A DNA stretch of 64,000 nucleotides, taken from positions 124,001 through 188,000 of the forward strand of contig NZ_JARXYZ010000001.1 of NCBI RefSeq assembly GCF_029894125.1. Reading direction: 5' to 3'. The translations under genes and the position numbers were made by a program. Position 1 is the stretch's first letter. Each line of letters opens with the position of its first letter. Positions 43,476 through 54,633 of the stretch are shown here, piece by piece. Origin of the DNA: Kitasatospora sp. MAA19 (GTDB lineage: Bacteria; Actinomycetota; Actinomycetes; Streptomycetales; Streptomycetaceae). The notes below the pieces were generated by a model. It was not told where the DNA came from, did no database searches, and saw nothing but the letters and a program-made list of their open reading frames with translations.

Positions 43476-45029
43476 TCAGCCCGCCGTCTGCACGGCCGGT
43501 TCCGCCGCCCCGGCCGCACTCTCAGCCTCGGCCCCGGCCTCGGCCCCGGCCCCGGCCCCGGTCGGGCCGGGCTTGCGGCCGTCCCGCATCAGCACCAGGG
43601 TCAGCGCCGCGGCCGCCAGCACGGAGATCCCGCCCGCCGTGAAGGTGACGGAGGTCGCGGTGTTGAAGGCGTCGCGGGCGGCGGCGGCCAGGCCACCGTC
43701 CCCGGTGCTCGCGGAGAGGGCCAGCGCGTCCGTGATCGCGTGCCTCCCGGCGGCGGGCGCGTCGGCGGGCATCGCGCCGGTGTAGGTGCTGGACAGGACG
43801 GTGCCGAGGATCGCCACGCCCAGCGCGGAACCGGACTGCTGGATGGTGTCGTTGAGCGCGGAGCCGACGCCGGCGTGCTCGGCCGGGATCGCGCCCATCA
43901 GCGCGTTGGCCGCGGCCGGCATCCCGACGCCGGAGCCGACGCCCAGCACCAGCATGGCCAGGGCGACCTTGGCGAAGCCGTCGCCGACCGAGAGCGTGGC
44001 CAGCAGCCCGAACCCGGCCGCCATGACCAGCATGCCGGCCGAGACCATCACCCGCGGGGCGACCTTCTTGCCGAGGGCGGCGCCGAGCGCGTTGAACACC
44101 AGCGAGGCGACGGCCAGCGGGATGAACGCCAGGCCGGTGTCGGTGGGCGAGAACTCCAGCACGAACTGCAGGTACTGGGTGAGGACCAGCATCAGGCCGC
44201 CGGTCGCGAAGGCCAGCAGGACGAGCGAGAAGCTGGCTCCGGTGAACACCCGGTTGCGGAACAGCTTGAGCGGGACCATCGGCGACTCGGCCCGGACCTG
44301 GCGCACCCCGAACCCGACCAGCGAGACCACCGCGACGGCGAGCGCGCCGAGCGTGCCGGGGCTGGTGATGCCGTCCCGGGGCAGCACGATGATCGACCAG
44401 ACCAGCGCGGTCATCCCGACCATCGAGAGCAGCATGCCGGGCAGGTCCGGCCGGCGCCACGGCCCCTTGGACTCCGGCATCAGCACGGCCGCCGCGAGGA
44501 TGGCGACCACCGCGACCGGCACGTTGATCAGGAAGACCGCGCCCCACCAGAAGTGCGCGATCAGCGCACCGCCGAGCACCGGCCCGCCGACCAGGCCGAG
44601 CATGGCCACCGCGCTCCACGCGGCGATCGCCTTGGGCCGTTCCTGGTCGTCGAAGACGGTGATCAGGATGGAGAGCGTGCTCGGCATGACCAGTGCCCCG
44701 CCGACGCCCATCAGGACGCGCCCGGCGATGAGCTGCCCCGGGCTGTCGGCGACGGACGCGACCAGGGAGGCCGCACCGAACAGCACCAGGCCGATGATCA
44801 TCACCTTCCGCCGGCCGAACCGGTCGGAGAGGCTGCCCGAGGTGAGCAGCAGGCCCGCGAAGACCAGGATGTAGGAGTCGATGATCCACTGGATGTCCTG
44901 CGCCCCGGCCTTGAGGTCCTCCGCGATCTGCGGGATGGACACCGTGAGCACCATGTTGTCGACCACCAGCACCAGGCTGCTGAGACAGAGCACGATCAGG
45001 ATGAGCCAGCGCCGCGGATGACGGTCCAC
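43476..45029 (-). CDS. MFS drug exporter, DHA2/EmrB type
   Basis: A 517-residue transporter with 14 membrane segments. First helix: LVLVVDNMVLTVSIPQIAED. Loop motif: GSLSDRFGRRKVMIIGLVLF. Helix 5: GLVGGPVLGGALI. The last 35 residues are a hydrophilic Gly/Ala/Glu tail built from short repeats. It is divergent from a TetR gene with three operator-like repeats between them. Confidence 0.93.
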   Translation of the reverse strand: MDRHPRRWLILIVLCLSSLVLVVDNMVLTVSIPQIAEDLKAGAQDIQWIIDSYILVFAGLLLTSGSLSDRFGRRKVMIIGLVLFGAASLVASVADSPGQLIAGRVLMGVGGALVMPSTLSILITVFDDQERPKAIAAWSAVAMLGLVGGPVLGGALIAHFWWGAVFLINVPVAVVAILAAAVLMPESKGPWRRPDLPGMLLSMVGMTALVWSIIVLPRDGITSPGTLGALAVAVVSLVGFGVRQVRAESPMVPLKLFRNRVFTGASFSLVLLAFATGGLMLVLTQYLQFVLEFSPTDTGLAFIPLAVASLVFNALGAALGKKVAPRVMVSAGMLVMAAGFGLLATLSVGDGFAKVALAMLVLGVGSGVGMPAAANALMGAIPAEHAGVGSALNDTIQQSGSALGVAILGTVLSSTYTGAMPADAPAAGRHAITDALALSASTGDGGLAAAARDAFNTATSVTFTAGGISVLAAAALTLVLMRDGRKPGPTGAGAGAEAGAEAESAAGAAEPAVQTAG

Positions 45030-45127
45030 CGCGATCCCCCTTCGAAGTGAGCGCGCCGGCCTCGGGCCGGGCGGAAGTCTGCGCGGGCACGCCGCGCCCC
45101 GTCCCCACGGGTGCGGTGTGCGCCGCT

Positions 45128-45179
45128 CCGCACACTGTACGGACGCCGCACACCGTTCGCAATGCCGTACACTGTTCGG
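45128..45179. promoter_or_regulatory. Three-copy operator for TetR/MFS
   Basis: Three 15-bp boxes of the form CCGNACACYGTNCGS occupy 45128-45142, 45146-45160 and 45165-45179. The first and third are the best. Box centres are 18 and 19 bp apart. They lie between the divergent MFS and TetR genes and are the likely TetR binding sites. Confidence 0.65.
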
Positions 45180-45245
45180 CGCGGCTTATGCTGAACGGAG
45201 CGAAGCCGAGCCGAGCAGGCCGGCGAAGACCGAGAGGAGGGCCTG

Positions 45246-46001
45246 ATGACGGCCAGGCCGAAGGATGCGCCGGGCGCCCTGTGGAGCCGCCCCCAGCCCG
45301 CGCGGCGCGAGCAGCCGCCGCTCAGCCGCCGGCAGATCGTCGCGGAGGCCCTCGCGATCCTGGACGGCAACGGCATCGAGGCCCTCAGCATGCGCAAGCT
45401 CGGCGCCCGCCTCAACGCCGGCGCCACCTCGATGTACACCCACGTCGCCAACAAGGACGAGCTGCTCGCGCTGGTCGTCGACGAGGTGTTCGCCGAGCTC
45501 CCGCTGCCCGCGACGGGCGACGCCCAGCGCCCGGACGCCTGGCGCGAGGCCGTCGCCGAGTGCGCCGAAGGCGTGCGCTCGGTCATCCTGCGCCACCCGT
45601 GGATGGTCTCGGTGATCGGCGACGTCGGGATGGTCTACCTCGGTCCCAGCTGGATGCGGCTGTCCGAGGCGGTGCTGACCATCCTGGAGGAGTCCGGCTT
45701 CGGCCTCGCCGAGGCCAACGACGCGATGGGCGCCGTCCTCGGCTACACCATCGGGACGGCCAGTGTGGAGGCCTCCTGGCTGAGAGCGCTGGCGCGGCAC
45801 GGCCGGGAGGAGCAGGAGTGGATGGACCAGCTGCTACCCGCCGTCATCGACGCCACCAAGGACTACCCACGCCTGCACCGGCTGTACACCACCCAGGTGC
45901 GACAGGAGATCTCCGACGGCCGGGACAGCGAGTTCACCGGCGGCATCCGGCTGATCCTGGACGGCATCGAGGCCGGCCGGCGGACCCGCCAGGAGACCTG
46001 A
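45246..46001 (+). CDS. TetR-family repressor with TetR_C-type ligand domain
   Basis: A 251-residue regulator from ATG 45246 after GAGGAGGG. The HTH is QIVAEALAILDGNGIEALSM with KLGARLNAGATSMYTHVANK. The SMYTHV motif and the long C-terminal domain match the tetracycline-repressor subgroup. It probably represses the divergent MFS exporter until a drug binds. Confidence 0.93.
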   Translation: MTARPKDAPGALWSRPQPARREQPPLSRRQIVAEALAILDGNGIEALSMRKLGARLNAGATSMYTHVANKDELLALVVDEVFAELPLPATGDAQRPDAWREAVAECAEGVRSVILRHPWMVSVIGDVGMVYLGPSWMRLSEAVLTILEESGFGLAEANDAMGAVLGYTIGTASVEASWLRALARHGREEQEWMDQLLPAVIDATKDYPRLHRLYTTQVRQEISDGRDSEFTGGIRLILDGIEAGRRTRQET

Positions 46002-46008
46002 CGCGTCG

Positions 46009-46890
46009 TCACTCTCCGCTCAGCGCCTGGATCTCGGCATACCCCGGCACCGGACCGACCGCACCGCCCGCGGCGACGGCCGCCGCCGTGGCCACCGCCG
46101 CCGCCAGCGCGGAGCGGTACAGCAGCGAACCGAGGCTGACCCTGGCCACCCCCAGCGCGGCGAGTTCGGCGAAGCTCGGGCCGGTCGGCGTCCAGAGGAT
46201 GTTGAGCGGGACGGCGAGCCGGCCGACCAGGCCTGTGATGGCCACCGGATCGGCCAGCCCCGGGACGAACACGCCGTCCGCGCCCGCCTGCTGGTAGGCC
46301 TCCAGGCGGCGGACCGTCTCCGGCCCGGGGTCGCGACTCCCGGCCCAGTAGGTGTCGGTGCGGGCGTTCACGAAGAGCCCCGGCGCGGCCGCCTTCACCG
46401 CCGCGATCTTCGCCGCGTGGACGGCCGACGGCGCCAGGGTGCCGTCCGCCCGACCGTCCTCCAGGTTGACGCCGACCGCCCCGGCCTGCGCCAACTCGAC
46501 GGCCAGGGCGGCGACTTCTTCGGGGTCGTCGCTGAATCCGGACTCGGCGTCGACGCTCAGCAGGAACCCGTCGTGGCCGAGCCGGCGGGCCAGCCGTACG
46601 GTCTCCGCGCGGGTGGCGGCCGCGCCGTCGGGCAGGCCGGCGGCGGCCGCCACCCCCAGGCTGGTGGTGCCGATCGCGGTGTACCCCTCGGCGGCGAGGG
46701 CGGCCGCCGAGGCGTGGTCCCAGGCGTTCGGGAGCAGCAGCGGGCGGCCGGGGCGGTGGTGCAGGGCGGCGAAGGCGGTCATCGGGTCGCCTCCGGGCGT
46801 CACCAGGTCAGGGCCAGGGGTCATCGGGTCAGGGCCAGGGGTCATCGAGTCGTAGCGGGAGAACACCGTGGGATCGCTCATACCGGTCAT
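46009..46890 (-). CDS. Isocitrate lyase/phosphoenolpyruvate mutase family protein
   Basis: A TIM-barrel enzyme of the PEP mutase/ICL family. Motifs: LLLPNAWDHASAAAL, the metal-binding SVDAESGFSDDPE, GVNLEDGRADGTL and FVNARTDTYW. The catalytic identity is unknown: it could cleave C-C or P-C bonds, or be a carboxyphosphonoenolpyruvate-like mutase. The first 36 residues contain heptad repeats (MTPGPDP) encoded by 21-bp DNA repeats, so translation may really start at ATG 46782. It is divergent from an ArsR-type gene. Confidence 0.85.
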   Translation of the reverse strand: MTGMSDPTVFSRYDSMTPGPDPMTPGPDLVTPGGDPMTAFAALHHRPGRPLLLPNAWDHASAAALAAEGYTAIGTTSLGVAAAAGLPDGAAATRAETVRLARRLGHDGFLLSVDAESGFSDDPEEVAALAVELAQAGAVGVNLEDGRADGTLAPSAVHAAKIAAVKAAAPGLFVNARTDTYWAGSRDPGPETVRRLEAYQQAGADGVFVPGLADPVAITGLVGRLAVPLNILWTPTGPSFAELAALGVARVSLGSLLYRSALAAAVATAAAVAAGGAVGPVPGYAEIQALSGE

Positions 46891-46906
46891 CCTGGATCCG
46901 GCTCGT

Positions 46907-47014
46907 TTCGGCCCGCGCCGAAGTGTGCCGCCCCGGTTCGCTTAGGCCCGCGCCCTCAACGCTTCGGCCCGCGCCGCCCGGCCCCGCCCCGACGACGCTT
47001 CGGCCCGCGCCGAA
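46907..47014. promoter_or_regulatory. Repeated palindromic boxes between divergent genes
   Basis: TTCGGCCCGCGCCGAA, a 6-bp-arm inverted repeat, is present complete at 46907-46922 and 46999-47014. It is partial at 46963-46978 and 46942-46957. The boxes lie between the PEP-mutase-like and ArsR genes and probably bind the ArsR protein. Confidence 0.6.
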
Positions 47015-47038
47015 CCGTGCCGGGGCGACCATGGAGGC

Positions 47039-47725
47039 ATGTCGCTAGCCGCCTTCGCCGCCCTGCTCGCCGACCCCACCCGCGCCGCGTTCTGCACCGC
47101 GCTGCTCGACGGCCGCGCCTGGACCGCCGGCGAGCTGGCCCGGCAGGCGGGCGTCGCGCCGTCCACGGCCAGCGAGCACCTGTCGCGGCTGATCGCGGGC
47201 GGGCTGCTGGCCGAGGAGCGGCAGGGGCGGCACCGGTACGTCCGGCTGGCCACCCCGGCGGTCGCCACCCTGATCGAGGACCTCGTCGTCTTCGCCGACC
47301 AGGGCGACGCCCCCACCCCGCACAGCCTGGGCGCGGCCACCCGGCAGAGTGCCGAGGCCCGCGCCCGCACCTGCTACGACCACCTGGCCGGCCGCCTCGG
47401 CGTGGCCGTCGCGGACGCGCTGCTCGCCCGCGGCCTGCTCACCGACGACGCCGGCCTCGCCGTCACCGGGCGCGGCCGGGCCTGGCTGACCGCGCAGGCG
47501 ATCGAACTGCCCGAGCGGGCCGGCCGCCGGGGCGGGCGGCCGGTGGTGCGCAACTGCCTGGACTGGACGGAGCGCCGCAGCCATCTCGGCGGCGCGCTGG
47601 GCGCGGCACTCTGCCGGACGGCGCTGGACCGGGCCTGGGTGGAGCGGATCGGCTCCGGCCGGGCCCTGCGGGTCACCCCGGCCGGCGACCGCGCACTGCG
47701 CGAGCTCCTCGGCGTCAAGCTCTGA
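47039..47725 (+). CDS. ArsR-family winged-helix regulator
   Basis: A 228-residue regulator with an N-terminal ArsR winged helix (LADPTRAAFCTALLDG, then GELARQAGVAPSTASEHLSRL). A 130-residue C-terminal region has a second winged-helix look (LLTDDAGLAVTGRGRAWL). Metal-binding cysteines of the classical CVC box are absent, so a non-metal signal is likely. GGAGG lies only one base before the ATG, so the start is not certain. Confidence 0.85.
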   Translation: MSLAAFAALLADPTRAAFCTALLDGRAWTAGELARQAGVAPSTASEHLSRLIAGGLLAEERQGRHRYVRLATPAVATLIEDLVVFADQGDAPTPHSLGAATRQSAEARARTCYDHLAGRLGVAVADALLARGLLTDDAGLAVTGRGRAWLTAQAIELPERAGRRGGRPVVRNCLDWTERRSHLGGALGAALCRTALDRAWVERIGSGRALRVTPAGDRALRELLGVKL

Positions 47726-47757
47726 AGCGTCGCGCGCCGAGGAGCCCGGCTCGCCGA

Positions 47758-50361
<2,604 letters not shown>

Positions 50362-50456
50362 TCATATGAAATGACCCACTTGCTCGAACCCGCGCCGAAC
50401 TTCCGCCCGAGTGAACGGTCCGGGCTGGATCGTACGTACGGAGCCCGGCCCTCCGG

Positions 50457-51248
50457 TCACACCGTCTTGACCGCGCCGCCGTCGATCACGTGGTCCGCTC
50501 CGGTGATGCTCCCCGCCAGCGGCGAGGCCAGGTACGCCACCAGCGCCGCCACCTCCGCCGGCTCGACCAGCCGGCCGGTGGTCATCCCGGCCGTCCCCGG
50601 CAGCGCCGCCAGCAGCTGCTCCTGCGGCAGGCCCAACGCCCCGGCCAGCGCGGCCCCGTAGCCGTCCGGCGCCTCCCACAGCGCGGTACGCACCGGACCC
50701 GGCGAGACGGTGTTCACCCGCACCCCGCCCGGCCCGAACTCCTCGGCCAGCGCCTTGCCGAAGGCCGTCAACGCCGCCTTCACCGTGGCGTACGGGACGG
50801 GCCCGGCGTGCGGCAGCCGGGCGCTGTTCGACGAGACGTTGACGATCGCGCCCCGCCGCCGGACCAGCCCGGGCAGCGCGGCCCGGGTGGTGCGGACGGC
50901 GGCCATCAGGTTGAGGTCGAAGGACTGCTGCCACTGCTGGTCCGTGAACGACAGGAAGCCGCCCACCTGCCGCTCGCCGCCGTCCCCGCCGCCGACGTTG
51001 TTCACCAACAGGTCGAGATCGCCGCCGAGTTCGGCCACCGCCGTCTCCACCAGCCGCCCCGGCCCGTCCGGCGTCGCCAGATCCACCGACACCGCGACCG
51101 CCCCGGTCCGCGCCAGCTCCGGTGTCACCGTCCGGGCGCCCGCCACCACGCGCACCCCCTCCGCCACCAGCGCCTCCACCACGGCCAGCCCGATCCCCCG
51201 GCCGGCCCCGGTCACCACGGCGGTCTTGCCGTTCAGCTGCAGGTCCAT
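50457..51248 (-). CDS. Short-chain dehydrogenase/reductase
   Basis: A 263-residue classical SDR from ATG 51248 after GGAGGGG. Cofactor site: TAVVTGAGRGIGLAVVEALV. Also NVGGGDGG, the catalytic Ser of VNVSSNSARL and the YATVK motif, in which Tyr and Lys are the usual YxxxK. Ends in AGSITGADHVIDGG. Substrate unknown. It is divergent from a TetR gene, with two operator-like palindromes between. Confidence 0.94.
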   Translation of the reverse strand: MDLQLNGKTAVVTGAGRGIGLAVVEALVAEGVRVVAGARTVTPELARTGAVAVSVDLATPDGPGRLVETAVAELGGDLDLLVNNVGGGDGGERQVGGFLSFTDQQWQQSFDLNLMAAVRTTRAALPGLVRRRGAIVNVSSNSARLPHAGPVPYATVKAALTAFGKALAEEFGPGGVRVNTVSPGPVRTALWEAPDGYGAALAGALGLPQEQLLAALPGTAGMTTGRLVEPAEVAALVAYLASPLAGSITGADHVIDGGAVKTV

Positions 51249-51277
51249 GGATGTCCCCTCCACACAGGCCACGAAAT

Positions 51278-51327
51278 TGCGTCACTCCTGACGCAGAAAA
51301 CGTAGAACATGCATCACCCATGACGCA
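51278..51327. promoter_or_regulatory. Two palindromic TetR operators
   Basis: TGCGTCA-CTCC-TGACGCA at 51278-51295 is a perfect inverted repeat. TGCATCA-CCCA-TGACGCA at 51310-51327 is the same with one mismatch. Their centres are 32 bp apart, between the divergent SDR and TetR genes. Confidence 0.75.
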
Positions 51328-51396
51328 ACTAACCATCGATCGGCAACACCGCTGTAGCCTGTCCCCCGACCAGAGCCGCCACCCGGGAGAACCGCC

Positions 51397-51969
51397 ATGC
51401 CGACGCCGCCACGCCCCCTCCGCGCCGACGCCGAGCGCACCGTCCGGGCCATCCTGGAAGCCGCCGAGCGCGTCCTGAGCGCCAATCCGGCCGCCACCAT
51501 GGAGCAGATCGCCGAGGCCGCCGGGGTCGCCCGCACCACCGTCCACCGCCGCTTCGCCACCCGTGAGGCCCTGCTCGCCGCCCTCTGCGCCTGGGCCGCC
51601 CGCCAGTTCCACGCCGCCGTCGAGTCCGTCAGCGACAGCACCCCGCCCCTGGTCGCCCTCCACCAGGCCACCGCCAACGTCCTCCAGGTGAAGATCAGTT
51701 GGGGCTTCGCGATGAACGCCGCCGGCGACGACGACCCGGAGACCGCCCGGATCCACGCCGACGTCCTGGCCCGCTGCGACGCCCTCTTCCAACGCGCCCG
51801 CGCCGCCGGAGTGCTGCGCCCCGACACCGACCTCGACTGGGCCCGCCGCGTCTACTACGCCCTCATCCACGAGGCCGCCACCGCCGACCGCCCCGGCACC
51901 CCCGCCACCCCCGAAGCCCGCGCCACCCTCGTCCTCACCACCCTCCTCAACGGCCTCGGCACCCCCTGA
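51397..51969 (+). CDS. TetR-family repressor
   Basis: A 190-residue regulator with HTH ANPAATMEQIAEAAGVARTT and VHRRFATREALLAALC. It is divergent from the SDR gene and probably controls both through the twin palindromes. The C-terminal domain does not point to a ligand. Confidence 0.93.
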   Translation: MPTPPRPLRADAERTVRAILEAAERVLSANPAATMEQIAEAAGVARTTVHRRFATREALLAALCAWAARQFHAAVESVSDSTPPLVALHQATANVLQVKISWGFAMNAAGDDDPETARIHADVLARCDALFQRARAAGVLRPDTDLDWARRVYYALIHEAATADRPGTPATPEARATLVLTTLLNGLGTP

Positions 51970-52245
51970 CACTCCCTCGACCGGATTCGCCGTCCGGCCG
52001 CACACCTTCAGGAGAGGCCGACCGGTCGGCGGGCTCGGCCGTGGGGGGCGAAAAATATGCCGTGAATTCCCCCGACCGATGGAGCGAACGCCTCCGGCAA
52101 CCGCTCCGCCAACGAACAAACCAGGCATGACAAGGCCCTGGAACTCCAAGAGTTCCCCGGCTACGGGCGTGTTGACAGCCCCCGCCCCGGCCCCGTCCAC
52201 CAGACTGGGCGCCGACCCGACGTCAACTCCGAGGAGGGCAAGCCC

Positions 52246-52881
52246 ATGAACGTCACCGTCCGGCTCGCACAGCAGCCCGAGGCCGACGAACTACTCGGAC
52301 GCAGTGCGCTGGCCGCGCTCGTCGGCATGCTGCTCGACCAGCAGGTGCCGATGGAATGGGCGTTCACCGGCCCGTTGACCATCGCCCGGCGGCTCGGACG
52401 GAACGACCTGGACGCCCGGGAGATCGCCGTGTACAACCCGGAGGAGTTCGTCGCCCTCCTCTCCGCGAAACCCGCCGTGCACCGCTACCCGGCGGCGATG
52501 GCCAAACGGGTGCAGCAGCTCTGCCAGTTCCTCGTGGCGCAGTACGACGGCGAGGCCTCCGCGCTGTGGAAGGACACCCGCACCGGCAAGGAGCTGCTCA
52601 GCCGCCTCAACGCCCTGCCCGGCTTCGGCAAGCAGAAGTCGCAGATCTTCCTGGCCCTGCTCGGCAAGCAGTACGGCGTGCGGCCGGAGGGTTGGCGGGA
52701 GGCGGCCGGCGCGTACGGCGAGGAGGGCTCGCACCGCTCGGTCGCCGACATCACCGGACCCGAATCCCTCGACCTGGTACGGGAGTTCAAGCAGGAGATG
52801 AAGCGCGCCGCGAAGGAGGCGAAGTCCGCGGCGAAGACCATGACCCGGACGACGGCGGCGAGCGCGGCCGGGGTGCGCTGA
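52246..52881 (+). CDS. HhH-GPD family base-excision-repair-like protein
   Basis: A 211-residue protein with the helix-hairpin-helix LNALPGFGKQKSQIFLALLG. The glycosylase-fold front reads SALAALVGMLLDQQVPMEWAF. The HhH-GPD catalytic Asp would follow the hairpin; the segment here (GVRPEGWREAAG) lacks an obvious one, so activity is uncertain. The C-terminal 40 residues are Lys/Ala-rich and may bind DNA. The start ATG follows GAGGAGGG. Confidence 0.85.
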   Translation: MNVTVRLAQQPEADELLGRSALAALVGMLLDQQVPMEWAFTGPLTIARRLGRNDLDAREIAVYNPEEFVALLSAKPAVHRYPAAMAKRVQQLCQFLVAQYDGEASALWKDTRTGKELLSRLNALPGFGKQKSQIFLALLGKQYGVRPEGWREAAGAYGEEGSHRSVADITGPESLDLVREFKQEMKRAAKEAKSAAKTMTRTTAASAAGVR

Positions 52882-52987
52882 CCACCGCCCGCCCCGCCCT
52901 GCGCCGCTCCTGATCCAGGCCGCTCGCGCGCAGCACCGAGGAGTCCACCGCCGTACGGTTCATGGCCCTCCCGGTGTGCGCCGAGGA

Positions 52988-53012
52988 CCCCGGTCGCGCG
53001 GCGCGACCGGGG
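52988..53012. terminator. Bidirectional terminator
   Basis: CCCCGGTCGCGC and its complement form a strong hairpin between convergent genes. The inner bases probably form the loop. There is no T-run. Confidence 0.6.
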
Positions 53013-53043
53013 CCCTCGACAGCAGAACGTCACCGGCAGACCG

Positions 53044-54528
53044 TCAGGCCAGCGCGGGCTCCCGCTCCTCCGCGGCATCCGCCGCCGCCACGACGACCGG
53101 ACCGGCCGCCTTGCGCCGCGGCAGCGCGAACATCAGCAGGAACACCACCAGCAGCGCCCCCGCGACCCACCACATCGCGTTGGTGAACGCCCCGCCGAAC
53201 GCGGTGCCCACCGCCTCCGGCGCGACGACGTCGTCCATCACCCCGAAGAACGCCACCGACACCAGCCCGAGCCCGAGCGCGTTCCCCATCTGCTGGACGG
53301 TGTTGATCAGCCCCGACGCCGAGCCGGCGTGCTCGCGCGGCACCTCCGCCAGGATCGCGTCCGTGATCGGCGCGACGATCAGGCCCATCCCCAGGCCCAT
53401 CACCACCAGCGGAAGCACCATCTGCCAGGACGCGATCGCCGTGCCGTACCGGTCCGCCTCCCAGATGTACGTCAGCACGCCCGCCGCCATCACCAGCGCG
53501 CCCGTCTGGAGCACCCGGCGCCCGAACCGCGGCACCAGCTTCTGCACGGACAGCCCGGCCGCCGTGGAGACGGCGAGCGAGAACGGGATGCCGGTGGAGC
53601 CGGCCTTGAGCGGGCTCCAGCCGAGCCCCACCTGCATGTACAGCGTCCAGACCAGGAAGAAGATCCCGCAGACCACGCCGAAGGCCAGCTGCACGCCGAT
53701 GCCGGCCGCGAAGCTCTTCACCCGGAACAGCGACAGCTCGACCAGCGGCGAGCCGTCCCGCCGCGTCTTGGCCTTCTCGTACGCCACGAACAGCGCGAAC
53801 ACCGGCAGGCTGCCGGCCATCGACAGGTACCCCCAGAGCGGCCAGCCGGCCTCCCGCCCGTGCGTCAGCGGGTAGATCAGCATCAGCAGGCCGACGCTCG
53901 CCAGCGCCACCCCGACCAGGTCCAGCTTCAGCGCCTGCTCGGCCTTCGACTCGTCGATGAAGCGGCGTCCGAGCAGCAGCCCGGCGATGCCGACCGGCAG
54001 GTTGATCAGGAAGATCGGACGCCAGGCCAGGCCGAACAGGTCCCACTCGGTGAGCAGCGCGCCGATCAGCGGCCCGGAGACGGCTCCCAGCCCGACCACC
54101 GCGCCGAACATGCCGAACACCTTGCCGCGCTCCTCCGCCGGGAAGGTCGCGTGGATGATCGACAGCACCTGCGGCACCATCATGGCCGCCGTACCGCCCT
54201 GCAGCAGCCGCATCGCGACCAGCATCTCCGGGCCGGAGGCCAGACCGCACAGCGCGGACGCCACGGTGAACCCGCCGATGCCGATCAGGAACAGCCGCTT
54301 GCGGCCGTAGATGTCGCCCAGCCGGCCGCCGGTGATCAGCCCGATGGCGAAGGCCAGCGCGTAACCGCCGGTGACCCACTGGATGGCGCTGAAGGAGGCG
54401 CCGGTGTCCTCCTGGATGCTCGGGATGGCGATGTTGACGATGGTGACGTCCACCAGGTCCATGAAGGAGGCGACCATCACGATCGCCAGCGCGATCCACC
54501 TCCGCCGGTCCGTGTCCGCGGTCTTCAT
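53044..54528 (-). CDS. MFS drug exporter, DHA2 type
   Basis: A 494-residue transporter from ATG 54528 after GAGGAGT. About 14 membrane segments. First helix: SFMDLVDVTIVNIAIPSIQ. Loop motif: GGRLGDIYGRKRLFLIG. Helix 5: GLGAVSGPLIGALL. It is divergent from a WYL regulator gene, 105 bp away, which probably controls it. Confidence 0.93.
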   Translation of the reverse strand: MKTADTDRRRWIALAIVMVASFMDLVDVTIVNIAIPSIQEDTGASFSAIQWVTGGYALAFAIGLITGGRLGDIYGRKRLFLIGIGGFTVASALCGLASGPEMLVAMRLLQGGTAAMMVPQVLSIIHATFPAEERGKVFGMFGAVVGLGAVSGPLIGALLTEWDLFGLAWRPIFLINLPVGIAGLLLGRRFIDESKAEQALKLDLVGVALASVGLLMLIYPLTHGREAGWPLWGYLSMAGSLPVFALFVAYEKAKTRRDGSPLVELSLFRVKSFAAGIGVQLAFGVVCGIFFLVWTLYMQVGLGWSPLKAGSTGIPFSLAVSTAAGLSVQKLVPRFGRRVLQTGALVMAAGVLTYIWEADRYGTAIASWQMVLPLVVMGLGMGLIVAPITDAILAEVPREHAGSASGLINTVQQMGNALGLGLVSVAFFGVMDDVVAPEAVGTAFGGAFTNAMWWVAGALLVVFLLMFALPRRKAAGPVVVAAADAAEEREPALA

Positions 54529-54633
54529 TCGGTACTCCTCATCCGTCCTGCTCGTCCTGCTCGTCGGCACGTCCGCGACCCTACGGGGGATGTAGGTCAG
54601 ATCCTGTCCCAGTTGTCCGGCATGCTGGACGGC

